From: Scenedesmus sp. ARA3
Lineage: Eukaryota; Chlorophyta; Chlorophyceae; Sphaeropleales; Scenedesmaceae
Reading direction: 5' to 3'
NCBI GenBank assembly: GCA_004335835.1
Contig: RWJK01001263.1
Location: 4,039-68,038 of the forward strand
DNA length: 64,000 bases
In this document: positions 22,061 through 36,300 of the stretch, piece by piece
Layout: every line of letters begins with the position of its first letter
Position numbering within the stretch: the first letter of the stretch is position 1
The notes under the pieces: generated by a model
The model's database searches: none
Told to the model about the DNA's origin: nothing
Seen by the model: the letters and a program-made list of their open reading frames with translations, nothing else
Translations under genes and position numbers: made by a program

Positions 22061-25000
22061 CCCTGCAAAACCAACAGTATGGTTTGCAGCAGATGGTTCA
22101 GCGCGCTGCCCTGTTTTACTTGGGTGCAAACAACAGGCTGACTTCCAGGACGATGCTGGGGATAGCTGTGCAATTAACTTGCAGCATAACAAGGGTCGGC
22201 ATGCAAGCAACGTCAGCAGCCGTATCGTCCAGTCAAAGTATGGTTTGGCAAGTGCGGCCTTAAAAACACGGCACCCATGGTGGTGCCATAACTATTCACC
22301 TTATAGTTTGTGTGCTCCGGCACAGCATAGCCGTCTGTGGGTGTCCCTGCCAGGCTGTAGCCGGCAGTGGAGACCAGTGCAGGGCTGTAGTAGGTGCTCA
22401 GCAGGGTCATCAGCGTGTGGCGGTCATGGCCATCCGTCACCTTGCCGCCATAGTTGCACTCGCCTGCGCATAGAACATGAGAGTTTGCAAGAAGCTGGTG
22501 CGATGTTTTGCCATCCGGCTGCTTATGACAGGTTGTAGACAACAGCACACAGCCATGCATACGGGGCTCACAACCTGTGCTATGGACACAGTCCTGGTGG
22601 CAGGAGGCTGCACGCTGTTGCGCAACATGCAGCAGCTTATACGTCACAATCTGCTCAGCCATCTTAACTGTGTGCAGTACGTGTGTTTCTCACCTGCTGT
22701 ATATGCCAGTGTGTCGTACGGTATGTCTGGGTACTCATCAAGGAACATGCGTAGCTGGCGGCAGCTGCACGCAGCAAATGACAGCGCACATGGCCTCGGT
22801 AAGCAAACTACTTGGGGCGTGTATGCACTTCATGAAGTGACACAGTACTCTAGGCTGCCATGCTGAGGCAGCTGCACGCAGCGTTCTACCAGCGTTGTCA
22901 CCCTGCGCAGCGCAAGGGAATGGTCAAACACGCAGCGCCCCTCAAGCGCCCCCACCTGATGCGCAGGTCGTTCTCGTTGAACTCGTAAGGGATGTTGAAG
23001 CCGATGGGCCCGAACTTGCGCCGCTCCTGCAGCACGCTGTGGAAGAAGGCCAGGCCCAGCAGCAGCCGCCTGAAGGGCGCATCATGCACGCAGCCCTCCA
23101 GAAAGTCGCTGCTGCAGAAGGGGTCGCTCGCGTACGTGCGCAGCAGGCCTGCGGCGGGATGTGCACATGACAATGTACAGCACACAGTATTGCAGGGATT
23201 GGCCAATGTGCGCAGGCGCGAGAGCATGCAGGCGTTGATCATCGGAAGCAGCCAGTCAAGCAAAACAAACGCAGGTGCAGGGTGCATAATTCGCTGGGTT
23301 GTGATCAATGCACCAGCCACGCTGCCCAGAGCGGCATGACCAAAAAGCAGCAGCGCACCTGCGCGCAGGCCCTTGGGGGGCTCGTTGGTCATCTTGATGC
23401 TGTTCTCCAGCACGCTGATGGGGAACTCGGGGCTGGGGTAGCTGGTCAGCCACAGCCTGAAGCTGCTGTGGCAGCGGCCCTCAGCCAGCAGCGACTCGCA
23501 CAGCAGCTCCAGCGTGGTCATGAAGCTCTTGGCCAGGTGGCAGTTCTGCAGCCGAGTTGTGTTGGAGCAGTAGCAGCAGCAGCAGCAGCAGCAGCAGACG
23601 GGGAACGTGTGCAGCAATCCAGTTTTCTGGCTTGAGTTGAGGTTTCGCAGCTAACAAGCTACACTTTGCGCGCCATGTGCATTAGCAGGCGGCTCTGCCC
23701 CCAATGCAACAACACATTGGACTGCCGTGTAGCATGCAAGCAACACTGCTGCAAGCAGGTCCCTGTGTGTGCAAGCCAACCCCACAGCCGCTAACAAAGC
23801 AGCCGATTTCACAGCAGCAATGCGGCAATGCAGCAGGGCCACACTCACCTGCAGCACCACCCAGAAGCCTGCCGTGCTGCCCTCCTCAATCAGCTTGGTA
23901 GCCACAGGCCCCTGGCCCTGCCCCAGGCTCACAGACTCAACCCGCACGCCACGGTCATCTGCAAACTTGAGCAGTGCTGCCATGGGGTCGCTGCCCGGGG
24001 ACAGCACAAAGATGAGCGGCGTGGCGGCGCTGCTGTCGGCAAAGGAGGGCTCCAGCGCAAATGGCTGCGGCTCCACAAAGCGCCTGCGACAGCATTTTCG
24101 TATTATAAGGAATGTATGAGGCACTGTATGAAACAGGCCAGGTGAGCAGTTCAACAAAGATCTGCATGGCTCTGTGCATCACGTGGGTGTGTGACTGTCT
24201 GGACTGAGCACATCACGGGCCCGAGGTTTGGCGTAAGAAGATACAAATTACCAGCAACGCACCCGCCCATGACTTCAGCCACATACGCCATGATGGCTGG
24301 CGTCAGCTTGTCCTGCCGCATGGCGCGCAGCAGCAGCAGCCGCTGGAACGCGTCCAGGCGGCCCTGCCAGTCTCCTGGCAGCGGCTCGGACTGCGGCGCT
24401 GCGCTGTCATACAGCACGCGCCACTCGTCGAGGTGCTCTGCAGGCGGCGGCAAGAACAGCGACGTCATCATCAGCAGCAGGCAGTGTGGCAGCGCCGTGT
24501 GCTGCGAGCAGCCCAAGTGCATGCAGGATCAAGTGCCTCCAAGGAGTATGGGCATGTGAAAATATGTCCATCTCAGGACCTACTTGCCAGCCTTGCAACA
24601 AGCATGCAGCAGCAGCAGCAGCAACAAAGAAGCTGCAGCAGCCGCACCTGCCACGTGCGCAGCCAGGCCTTGCCATGCTGGCCCCAAGTCTGACGCCCTG
24701 CACAGCTCCCCCCAGCACTTGTCTGCGATCCAGTCGGGCGCTGGATTGGGCAACGGCAGGTCTCCCACAGCAACGCCGCCTGCAAGATCATGAAGCGCAG
24801 TTCAAGCTAGTTGGACGATCGCCGCAGTAACACACAATGATAAGGGCTCGCCAAGTGCGGGCAAGTGACTGCAGATGATGTGTGGGGACAGCAGTGGTGA
24901 CAGCAGGTGTGGCAGCGCTGCAGCAGCAATGAGTTGCATCACTGCCGCGCACCTGTCATGAGGAAGCGCAGCTCCTGCTGCCCCACCGCGCCCGCATCCA

Positions 25001-28000
25001 GCCGCAGCTTCAGCGCCAGCGTGAACGCAAACAGCAGCTTGTCCTTCTCAAACAGCGACCTGCGCGGTGGGCCAGAGAATCAGAGCAGCAGCAATGCTAC
25101 ACCTCACGACAGCCGCAGCCGGAACAATGCCCAGCTGGCAGACAGCCACATCGATGCAAGGATGCAGCCCATCCCTGGAATCCTACGGCACCCCCTAACC
25201 AAGAGCTTGCACACAAGAGCTTGTCCTTCTCACACAGCGATCTGCGCAGCGCAGCGCAGCGCAGCACAGCACCAGGGGGCCGCCAGGACAGCAGCAGCAG
25301 CAGCAGCAGCAATGCTCCACCTCACCAACTCCTGCGCCAGAACATACGCGCTGCTGCTGGTAACAGACACAGCCGATTTCTGACACCCGAGGCATGCAGG
25401 CGTAGCTGTGGAGTTGAATTGACAGCTCGCGGGTTGTGCCAGCAAACGCTGGGCTGCCCACCTGCACACGTTCTGGTACAGGAAGTACGTGAAGTGGTCG
25501 TTGAGCAGCTGCAGCCGCGTGGGCAGGTCGGGGCTGCGCATGCTGTCTGCGATGGCGCGCGTGAAGAGCTCCACGAACCAGCGAAGGCTGTACTGGTACA
25601 TGGGGTCGATGGCAGCCAGATCGGTCACGCTGAAGTACAGCAGGCTGGCGTGGTGCGCCACTGGCTTGTACTCTGCGGAGGCAGAGCATGTGGAGATTTG
25701 TGTGTGTACACACATGTGGTATGACACCAGAAGGCGTGACACTCCATATGATGAGGCATGCGTGTGCTCGGATTGTTTTTCAAGCAGGTTTGCTGTACTC
25801 ATGAGTGATGCCCATGCCAGGAGTGCTGACATACATGACATAGCTGTGTCCAAGACAGGTGCTGATAGGATGATACCCGGACAGTTCAGGGTGTGCATCA
25901 AGTGCATGCGCAACTTCCGCCTGCATGGCAAGAAGTGCCTCACCTTCTCGCGCCTGGTCAATCTTCTGCTCGGTCTCATCTGCAATCTTCTGCTTGCTGC
26001 TAATCTCATCAGCAAGGATCTTGCTTGACTGCAAGCAGCAAAAACACAGCAGGGCAAATAACCATCATCAGTGCATGCGGCTTGCCAGCATGCGCAGCTG
26101 GCGGTTGCAAGTCACGCCTGTGTGCAGTGAGGCCTCTGAGCATGCTGAGCAGGGCGCCCCAGATGAAAGGCAGGAGGAAACGAACCTGCAGGATGTTGAC
26201 TGCCGCCGCATCCTCCAGGGTGCTGCTGCTGCTGCTGGGCCACACCCCTCTGCCATGTCACCAGCAATGCATGCACATCACCGCCAGCCACCCACACCCT
26301 CTCAGCACACGGCGCAGGGCCTGCCAGATGGACACTCTGTCTCGTCATGTCTGCCATACAGCCGGCCTGCAGAACATTGACTGCCGCCTCGTCCCCCAAG
26401 ATGTAGCTGCTGCTGCTGCCGAGTCACACCCTGTCATGATAACTGGGTTGCATACACACCAGCATCTGCCACATGTCTAACCACAGCCCACCTGCAGGAT
26501 GTTGACTGCCGCCTCATCCTCCAGGATGTTGCCGCTGCTGCTGCTCAGCACGCGCAGGATCTCGTCCTCCGTCTCCTTCAGCTTGCGCTTATTAGCAGCT
26601 CCGCTGATGATCAGCTTGGCCTTCTCTTCCTCGAGGTCGGGCCGCTCAGCAGCCACCACAATGCCCAGCAGCTGATCTTCCAGACCCTCAGGGGTGGTCA
26701 TGAAGTTGAGAAGAGACACCTGCAGCCAACAGCAACAGCATTGGCTTGCAAACTAAGGCTCTGAGGGAGACAGAGCCACCATGATGCCCAGCAGCTGGTC
26801 CCCCTGGCCCTCAGGGGTGGTCATGAAGTTGAGCAGCGACACCTGACCACAGCGGCAACACAACATAAGCAGGGCAGCAACCCAAACAGTGAGATGCTAA
26901 GGCAAGCACCCTGACGCTAAGGGCCCTGGTGGGTGGGACAGAGGCTGCCCAGGCCCTCAGGGGTCGTCATGAAGTTGAGCAGCGACACCTGGCGTTCAGC
27001 GACAGCAGCCGGGTTAGTAACCCTCAGCATGCTACAGCACGCATCCATCAGTTACGCCAGGCCTCATACGAACATTTCCTACGTTCTGAGGCACGTGCAT
27101 GTAATGCCCGCTGCTTGCTGTAATCAAGTGCCGCATGATTTACGTCAGCTGCAATGCGGATACCCAAAGCCCAGCACCCATAGTTCTGCTCACCTTGGTA
27201 CACAACTCAGGTGCGAAGTGCGGGTTGCGCAACCTGCAGGCATGCAGCACACAGTGCGTTTGCATTACAAGTGTGACATACAGACTCAGCATAGGCAGTT
27301 CATCATGCGGGCAATACAGCTACAGGCTGACACCAAACCTCAGTCAAACAGGGCTGCAGCGTTGCTGTACTCACTTGGTGGTGATGTAGAACTTGAAGCC
27401 ATCACTGTACTCCACAACAGCATCTCCCAGCTTCATGCACAGGCTGCCAGCCTGCTTGAACGTCTGCCGCGCAAGCAGCGGCTCAAGCGAGGCATCTAGC
27501 ACCTCACCCACATTCTCAAGCAGGACAGGCTTGCCTGCACAGCGGGAGCAGCAACAGCCACCGCACACCACAGCTGCATTGGACCCACGTCCCATGTGTA
27601 CTCTTGTTGCAAAATTTGGTGCAGCTAAAAGTACAAAGCAGCATGCTATCATGACACAGGCAAGCAACCTCCTAATGTTCCATTGCAGCCAGGCTGCGTT
27701 CAGCACATTGGTCACACCCACCAAACTGTATGGCGTTCTCAAGTGTCCGCAGGAAGTTTGCATCGGTGAGCTTGATGACCAGCAGCCCTGCATCCTTCTC
27801 CATAGCCCTGATCCACTTGTTGGCCAGGCCCTGAGGATCAATGCACAGTGGCCAGCGGCGCCCTGTGCACAGCAGGGGTCATGTTGAACACGGAGCAGCA
27901 GATAGATCACAGCTTAAACCTGCTGCTTGGCAGCTGCCAAGTATCGGATAACCTGCATTGTGCATACTCTGCTGGCTCCCCGTGTGGTGATCGGTGCAAC

Positions 28001-30332
28001 AACTGCTGATTAGCAAGGCAGCTGCTAGATGCACATGAGGCAGCAGAAGCCAGTGCCAGTGCGCTGCTCACCTGCATCAATGGCTATGGCGTTTTCTGTT
28101 GAAAAGTCGTCTTTGGGCAGGCCCCAGATATTCCATTGGCGGACCTGCAACAGAAAGCACAGCAGCACATTCACAACCAGCAGCCACAAGGCATTGACAC
28201 CCAGGTTGCCAGCAGACATGCAACAAACAAATGTCATTGTGCGCGCGGCGTTGTTTCCAGGCATTGTGGCATCTATAGCAGTCAGCTGCGCAACACACCT
28301 GGCTGCGTGCATTGTTCTGTTCAAGAGCCAGTCAGTCGCTCACCTTGACTGGATCTGACAGCACTACACCCAGCTTGAACTTCTCACTGCAGGCCACGCC
28401 ATGTGCCTGACAGGCTTTCACCCAGCCGTGCAGGCAGTCAGACCTGCAGGCACAGCGCATCAAACAAGCAGAGTTTGACTGCTTCGTACTCAAAAATATG
28501 TGCACCATCTTTGTGTGGTGTGTTTTGCATGTGCCCGCAAGTACAGTATTTCCACATGCCTTACTGCATGGTATGAAACATTAGAACACACAAAGCACGT
28601 TTTCATCTGTTTTGTCTGAAAAATATGACGGCCGCACCTGTACGTAGATGTGAAGGCCCCTAGGTAAGCAATCGACGCAGCCGCCAGCAGCACGTCTCCT
28701 GTCAGCTGCTGGTATTCCTGGCCCAGGCGTGCTGCTGCAGCAGTCCAGCGGCTTTTCTCCCCACCCAGGCCAGCAATCAGCTTCTGGGCCCTGCAGTGCA
28801 CAAAACAGCCAGGCCACAACAGCACATGCTGAGACACAAGCTTGCATCACGTGCACCACAGTATGCTTGGGATGAAGCCAACAGGCTTGAATGCGTGTCA
28901 GCTGCACCTGCTTGCCAGTGACTATGCTGTTGCCGCACTCACCTGTCCAGCTTGACCCTGCACAGCTCCACCTCAGCCTCAGGTCAAAACAAAAAGCTGC
29001 AGACTCGGCGGCACGATATGGGTTTTTGCCGTTTCAGAAGCCAGGCAAGTCCACGCAGCAAGAAAGGCAGCCCCTTTTCCTGCTGTTATCATGTGCTGGT
29101 GCTTCAGCTCATCGTTGTGTACAATCAGCATCCAGCACATCCACACCTGTCCAGCTTGACCTTGCACAGCTCCACCTCGGCCTCCAGGCTCTCCTTTCGA
29201 GCAGTCTTCTCAGCCAGGTCAGCATCTAGTGCTGCCAGCTTGTCCAGCACAGCCTGCAGCTCTGCCTGCTTGGCCCGCAGCGCCGTCATCACTACCTGCA
29301 ATGCGGCACAGCAGAATGAAGCAGCACATGTCAAAATGTGTACTCACACATACGCATCAGGGCCATGTGCAGTCAAGCGCCACCTGCGGCTCCGCCTGCT
29401 TCGCCCGTAGCGCCGTCATCACCACCTGGAGCGTATTTGTGGCGCAGCAGAGAGACAGCGCAGACCTGCGTCAGCCATAGACGCTCGGTGCAATTGTCGT
29501 TCGACATACCACACCAGCAGCTTGCTGTCGACGCCGTACGCCTCAGTGTCAGGCACCAACTGGCTACTTCTTTTTGCGCACTATTGCTCACCTCCAGCTC
29601 TCCCTGTGCCTGCTTGAGCGCCTCCTTCTTGGGCCCCACCACCTTAGCCACGCGGTCATAAACCTCCATGGCGCGCACCCAGCAGCACAGCCCGTACGCA
29701 GCCTTGGACACCTGCAGCACACACCAGCCACCAAGCGTGTTCATCCTCCGCAACCTTGCGCAAACTGCAGTTGCCACCAGTGCAACGTTCTCTGGTTGAA
29801 ATACTTGCTGTATGGCTGCCCTTTAAGTTGTGGGGCTGAGCAGCTGAGCCCCGCCACACCCCCCTTGGCCTCTTGCCCACCTTTTCAATCTTGTCGGGTT
29901 GGAACTCCGGCAGCACCGTGTAGCCCGTGATCTTCTTCATGATGCCCGCATCAATGTGGTCCTTGTCGAATTGCCTGCAGGCCCCAGCACAGCAGCCACC
30001 AGCCACACACATCAATGTGTTGCAGCCGGATGCCTTGCAGCACAGAACGGCATGCTTACTAGATTGTAATTGCACCTCTCATCTAAAGCCATCATACATT
30101 TCTGCACGCCGGCACAGGGCACAGATAAGCAGCGGTGATGGATGCACTGCACAACAAGTGACAACATTCTCAAGCCAGCCCCACCTCAGGCTGAGGAGGA
30201 ACTCCTCGTCCATGAGCATCTTCTTGCTGGCCTCCCAGTAGCTGTCCACCATCTGGCCAGACTGCGGGTCCTTGAAGCGCACCGGCTTGATGCCCTTCAG
30301 GATGCACACAGCCTCCAGCACCACGCGCACGG

Positions 30333-30381
<49 letters not shown>

Positions 30382-33300
30382 CACATGTCAGCAACAGCAT
30401 TGTGAGGTGCACATGCCGCTATCGACATTGGTAAAACTTTGGCGGTAGTTAATGCACGCAACGCATGTGGTCTTTTCTGCCTTTCTGCCGGTCGGCGCAC
30501 CTGCTGGCAAGCTCATCAAGCCCTTCAATTGTCAGCAAAGCAAGTGCAGGCCCGCACAATGTGGACAAGCTTGCAGCACATGCAAATGTGTGCTTGTGAT
30601 CAGCTCACCTGCTGGCGGGCTCTTCATGCCCTTCACCTCCGTGATGTCATTCTTGGTCAGCGTGTCCAGCGCGCGCACGGCTGCCTGCAGTGCCGGCATG
30701 GCCTCCGCCAGGTCAGCCTCGCACTCGTCCTTGATGGCCTGCACCTTGGCGGCCTCGGCAGAGGCAGAGGCCTCCTCCTGGCTCACAACCTGCGCAGGCA
30801 AGCATCGGGCGTGGGTACATGCATGTTGATGTGTATGTGCGATTTGTGCACGCTGTGAACAGAGCATCCACAAGTAATACGATCTGTAAACACACTGTTC
30901 CAGCTACTCTTGCGCTGCACAGTTGTCCTTGAATTGAGCGATTTACAGTGCGGCCAAGGACGTCACACAGCAACACCACCACCTGTCAGTGCAGTGGCAG
31001 CACACAGTGGCAGCACACAGCGGTACGGCGCCGCGCTTGCACACACCTTTTTCACTTTGTCGGCCTCTGCTGTCTCCCGCGCAATCTCCACCATCGCCGC
31101 CTCTGTCTGGCGGGTGCTGTCTTCCAGCTGTGGCTGAAGCGCAATCAGCTCCTCCTGCAGGACAGACACACAGCAGGTTGGCCGGCAGCGACGTGTGCCT
31201 CTACACAAGCAGCACCGTTCGACCTATGCAAACTCACGCCAGTGCAGCAGGCAATAACAGAAGTAAGCATGCGGCAGCTGTGATGCAGCTGATGGTTCTC
31301 CAATATCACAAAGCTAATGTGATCATTGGCATGCCTAAACTCCTATGGCGTAAACCAGCTCACCTGCATGCCTGCCACGCTCGACTCTGTTGTGGCCAGT
31401 TTGCTCAGGCCGACCTCATAGCGCTTCTTGGCCGTCATCACCTGCACAGATCCCACAAGGCACATAAGCAAACGCCCGTCATACCAACGCACACTGGGAC
31501 AGCATGCTCATGCTAGCTGCAGCTGCCATGCCAACGCCTGCAATGGACTGAACATCCAACATAGCGTGTCCCCTCTGCAAAGGGTGGCTTTGAGAGTGCA
31601 CACCACAGCTGCAAAGCGGCCCCGCACGCACCTCGTCCTGGCGCTTGGCCAGCAGCTTCTTGTAGCTGCCCAGCAGCTCCAGGTAGCTGGTGGGCGTCAC
31701 GTAGTAGTGCCGCCGCTGCTCAGCCAGGAAGCGCGCCGACAGCGCCTGCACGTCCTCGTGGAACTTCACACACAGCACCGGCAGCGCCCGCGCCACCTGC
31801 AATTGCATAATCAGCACGAGCACTCATGTTCTGACGTAACACAGATGCATGATGGGTCTCAACCTGATGAGCAGCAGTCCAAGCTGCTTAGTTGCTTGCA
31901 ACTGAGAACACTGCAGCAGGGGCGATTATGTCAACAACAGGACGTGGATGTGCGCTACACAGAAGCCCACCTTGTCGTCTGCGCCAGGCAGCCCTGCCAG
32001 GAAGTTGGTGGCCACTGTCGCCAGTGCATCGCGCGGCCAAGCAGTGAACCAGTCCAGCGTGGTGCAGTTGACAAGGGATGGGAACTTGCGCAGCCGCTCA
32101 CGGAAGGCGTCGCCAACAGGGCTGAAGCTCAGCACAATGTGCAGGTTGCGGCGCACCTGGGGGAGACAGAACCGGGAGGGTCAGATGCAGCACAGCATGC
32201 ACGTAATATGCTAGCAAAAAACAAAAGCACAAGATACTGACCATATCTCCTTAATGTTAGCACTAGGTGGCAGCAACAAACAGCAGAAGCTCATATTTCT
32301 GAGGGTAGATGGGTGTGGATAGCAGTTGAAACGAAGGTGCCCATGGTGCTGACTGTATCCTCACCTCTTGCACAAAAAAATTGTACAGCTGGTCCCTGCT
32401 GCCATCCATGCCAGCCTGCTTTGCGCGTGGCCGGATATTCTCAAATATGCCAGCCAGATCACCGGAGCCAATCAGGTTAGGTACCTCATATGTGTTGAGC
32501 AGGTTGGACAAGTCCTCAACAAAGGATTCATCCTTGATTTGGGTGTCACTGAACAGGAAGACCACCTGCAGGACATCAGAAAAGCAAGCAAGAGTTCACC
32601 ACAACATCATGTACAGCTTTTATGTTACGGCACTGGTGCTATCCAGATGTGTAGGATGTTGCTAGCACACTGCAAAGCAGCGGCCTTCAACCGCACTTGT
32701 ATTTACGGAGTTCGCATTACAAGAGCGCTGTTGCCCAGCCTGAACACAGCAAGCATCATGCCTGGCGTGTGCCACCCACCTTCTTGTTGGCCTCTCCTGC
32801 CAGCTTCAACACCTTGCGCAGGTCATCATGCCACTCATTCTGCCCGTAGGTCTTGCTAATCTCAATCTGCGCGCACAAACGCAGATTGCAGTTTGCAGTT
32901 GTGCGGCTGCATCCCAAAACTTGTACCTTAGCATGCTGGCATTGGCTGACGATAGACAGTACCACATTTGCTTCGTGGTTCCAGCTGCATACAGCTGTGC
33001 CTGCTGCCACGCATGGGATATGCATGGGATGTGCATCCACACGATACATCACTGATGTACTGGTATCACAGCAGCCACCTTAAGTAGAGGTAGGGCCCTG
33101 CTGCGTTACCTTCTACAGCAGACTGCTCACCTGGAAGACCTCCATGTCTTGCATGTATGCGGCGAGCCGTGTCAGGCTCTGCCTGCCACTGCCGCCAAGA
33201 CCAACCAGCAGCGCATTACCACCTGCACACAATATCAATGTGCACATGAGCACACGTTAGAGGGCACACGTGGCTGGAGCTCAGTTGCGTGTGCTGTTGG

Positions 33301-36300
33301 CTCTTGCATCGCATAATCTGTTGCTCAGTACACATGCGCATCACGCATATGCTCGCACACTCTGCGTGCAGCCTTTTGGGAATGGCTATTATCCTACCTG
33401 GTGATGTGATGATGCGGCTGATGCGTGCCACATGCTCCAGCGCAAACTGGAACAGCACCAGGTTCTGTGGCTTCTTGCTGCCTGCATTCATGTCAGCCAG
33501 GTTCTCCCCAACCACGTGCAGCATCTTGTCCTGGTCAGTTATGTCCTTGTACACCTTGACATCTGCAGGGGAACATGCAAGCACACACAAGCATGAAAGG
33601 CTGGGGCGCCGTCAACATTCGGGGTGTACACATACATGCAGCAACCAGAGGTCGCAATTCACAGCAACTGCCGGCAACCATGGCTGCATTCACAGCAGTT
33701 CATGTGTTGCCACAGCAGCCTGTGACTGCTGCACACATCATCAGCACCTGACCACCATTTCAAGCTGAGGCTGCCATCCACAGTAACATTGCATGCACCA
33801 CCAAACTCAATCAAACCCAGGCATAGCTCATCACAAACAGTGCATTGATATTTACGCCTGCCTGGTAAGCAAGCCTCACCTGCACCAGGGACCATGAAGT
33901 CGCCAAAGATCAGCCCCCGCAGCCCTCCCAGCAGCTCATCATCGGCCACAGCAGCACCGCCAGCACCAGCCAGGCCCAGCAGCCGCCCCAGCTGCTGCTT
34001 GAAGTGCTTCTCTGTCAGCTCCTCCAACAACCGTCCCACCCGCAGCCGGTCCGGCTCATCAATCAGGCGGTCGTAGAAGACTCGCAGGACCTCGTGCGCC
34101 CAAAGCCGCACGCCGCTGTGGCTGTCCTCGACAGAACCAGCTGCCTTTGTCATGCCCTGTTGCAAGTGTGCCATGGCAGACAATTTGCAGTGCTGTTGCG
34201 GCATGGTTGCGCTTGAAAGTGGAAACGGACGTTACAGCATGCTCTTGACAGCATTGCAGCCAAAGGTATTGCTGTTGCCCCCCGACACAGGTGAGCACAA
34301 CAGGCTGTGAATGCTTGCTGAGCAGCGGCAGCTTACCTGAAACACCTTGGACACGTCCCTCAGATTGAACATGTAGTGGCTTTTGGTGGGTGTGGGCAGC
34401 AGCTGCTTCTGAACAGACTCATACACGTCCAGTGTAGCACCAACCTGCAAGCAGTAGTCCAAAGCATGTCATGCAGCCACGCCTTATTGATAATGCGCTG
34501 TGCATTGGACATGGTGAAAAAGCTTGCAGCAAGCTGCAGGCACAAAGCAAACGCAGCTCATGTTAGACAGCACAGGCGGCTGAAGGGAAAGCAGCATAAA
34601 CAGCATCAAGTCTTGCCAGGCACCCACCAGCCCCTTGGCCAGTTTGCCGATGTTCTGGCTGTAGCTGAACTTGCGCAGCCACCAGTCCACCAGGGCACTG
34701 AAGATCAGCTGCAGATTGTCGCGATCGAACGCCGTCATGCTGCAGTGCAGACGGCATGCAGAACACAGAAAGTGACAGCTCAGGCTTTTGTATACAGCAC
34801 GCCCATCAGTAGCTGCGCTACGTTGCAGCCGGCAACACTCAAAGGCAGGCAAGCGCTACAGCAGAACTGCAGTGCAGTTTATTCCATACATGAAGGCTAT
34901 TCAGTGCTTGGCAGCAACAGCATCGGCATCTGCAGCTCACCTGACAATGCTGAAGTGCCGCAGGTATCTATGTGTCACATTGTTCCGGCCGCCGCCTGGT
35001 GGCCCCATTGCTGCAACGTACTGCAGGCCTTCCAGCTTGCGCAGGGCCAGCTCCTTCCGATCATACCATGCGTTGTGGTCAATGCCATGGCGCAGCAGCT
35101 CAATGGGAGGCTGCGCCCCGTACACCTCAACCTGCAGCAACAACAAGCAGCAGCAGCAGCATGAGCAGGAGGAATGAGACAGCACTAAAGTTTATGGCGA
35201 TTCAAGATGCAGGATACAGGTGTTAAAAAGGGCAGCAACCCATGCAAGCGCCATGCAACAAAAATGCAGTGGGTTTGAATCTGGCAGTGCAGCTGCTGGC
35301 CTGATGCTGGGGCTCACCTGTGGCATGTTGAGGTCATCTACAAACACCACCATGGACTTTCCAGCAGGGGGCCCATACACACCCCTGCGCCGCTTCTCAA
35401 GCTTGCCATCGATGATGTCCTGGCAGAAGAGCGTGCAAGAAATGGGTGTTGGAAGCAGCGGCAGCGGTGCATGCAGAAAGTGCTAGATGCCAAGAAGGTG
35501 CTAGATGCCAAATCTATGCAGCTGGGCAACATGCGCCGGCTGGCTAACTGTGCAACGCCAGCCCAGCATGCAGCGTGAACATGTCCCTTATGCTGTATGT
35601 TCAAAAGCTGCCGCTGCAAGCACAGCGGCTGCCGCACGTGTCCTACCTGTGTCATGTTTGCGCTGGTCTGGGCGCTGAAGGTCATCAGCATGGAAGTGAA
35701 ACTGGCAGCAGGTAGACCTGTCTGCAAGTGGCGCTTCACATACACCTGCGCAGCATCAAGGCAGGTCGTGCTGGGCATCCAGGAAAGAATATGGCATTTC
35801 TCTGCACCCATGCTTGTTCCAAATGCTCCTCCCCCTCACAGCTGTTGCAGCAAGCTACCCTAGCAGCTATGCGTTCATGCAGCTGTCGGCTGGTCACTCA
35901 CCTTGAGAAGACGCCCCTCACACCGGGTGGGGCGGACTAACAGCACCAGATAGCAGCTACTTTGCACAAGCCTGGCCTCACCGTCTTGCCAGTGCCTGTG
36001 GGGCCCACAAACAGGCAGTGGTGCTTGTGCTGCACCAGCGCATCTAGCAGGTATGTGTAGCGCAGCGTGTCCATTGTGGGCACGATGATGGAGCTGTACT
36101 CTGCATCTGTATCAAGTGCCTTGGACTCGAGCCGGTCCAGCCAAGGCACCCACTTCAGCTTAGAGCGGTCCAGCACAAAGTCATACACCAGCCTGCCCTC
36201 AGAAAACTGCACAAAGATGGGCACCTGCAGGTGGCACAAGAGATACGATGTCACAGGAGATGATCAGCAGTTGCCTTGCTGCGTTCCTTGCAGCTTTGGC

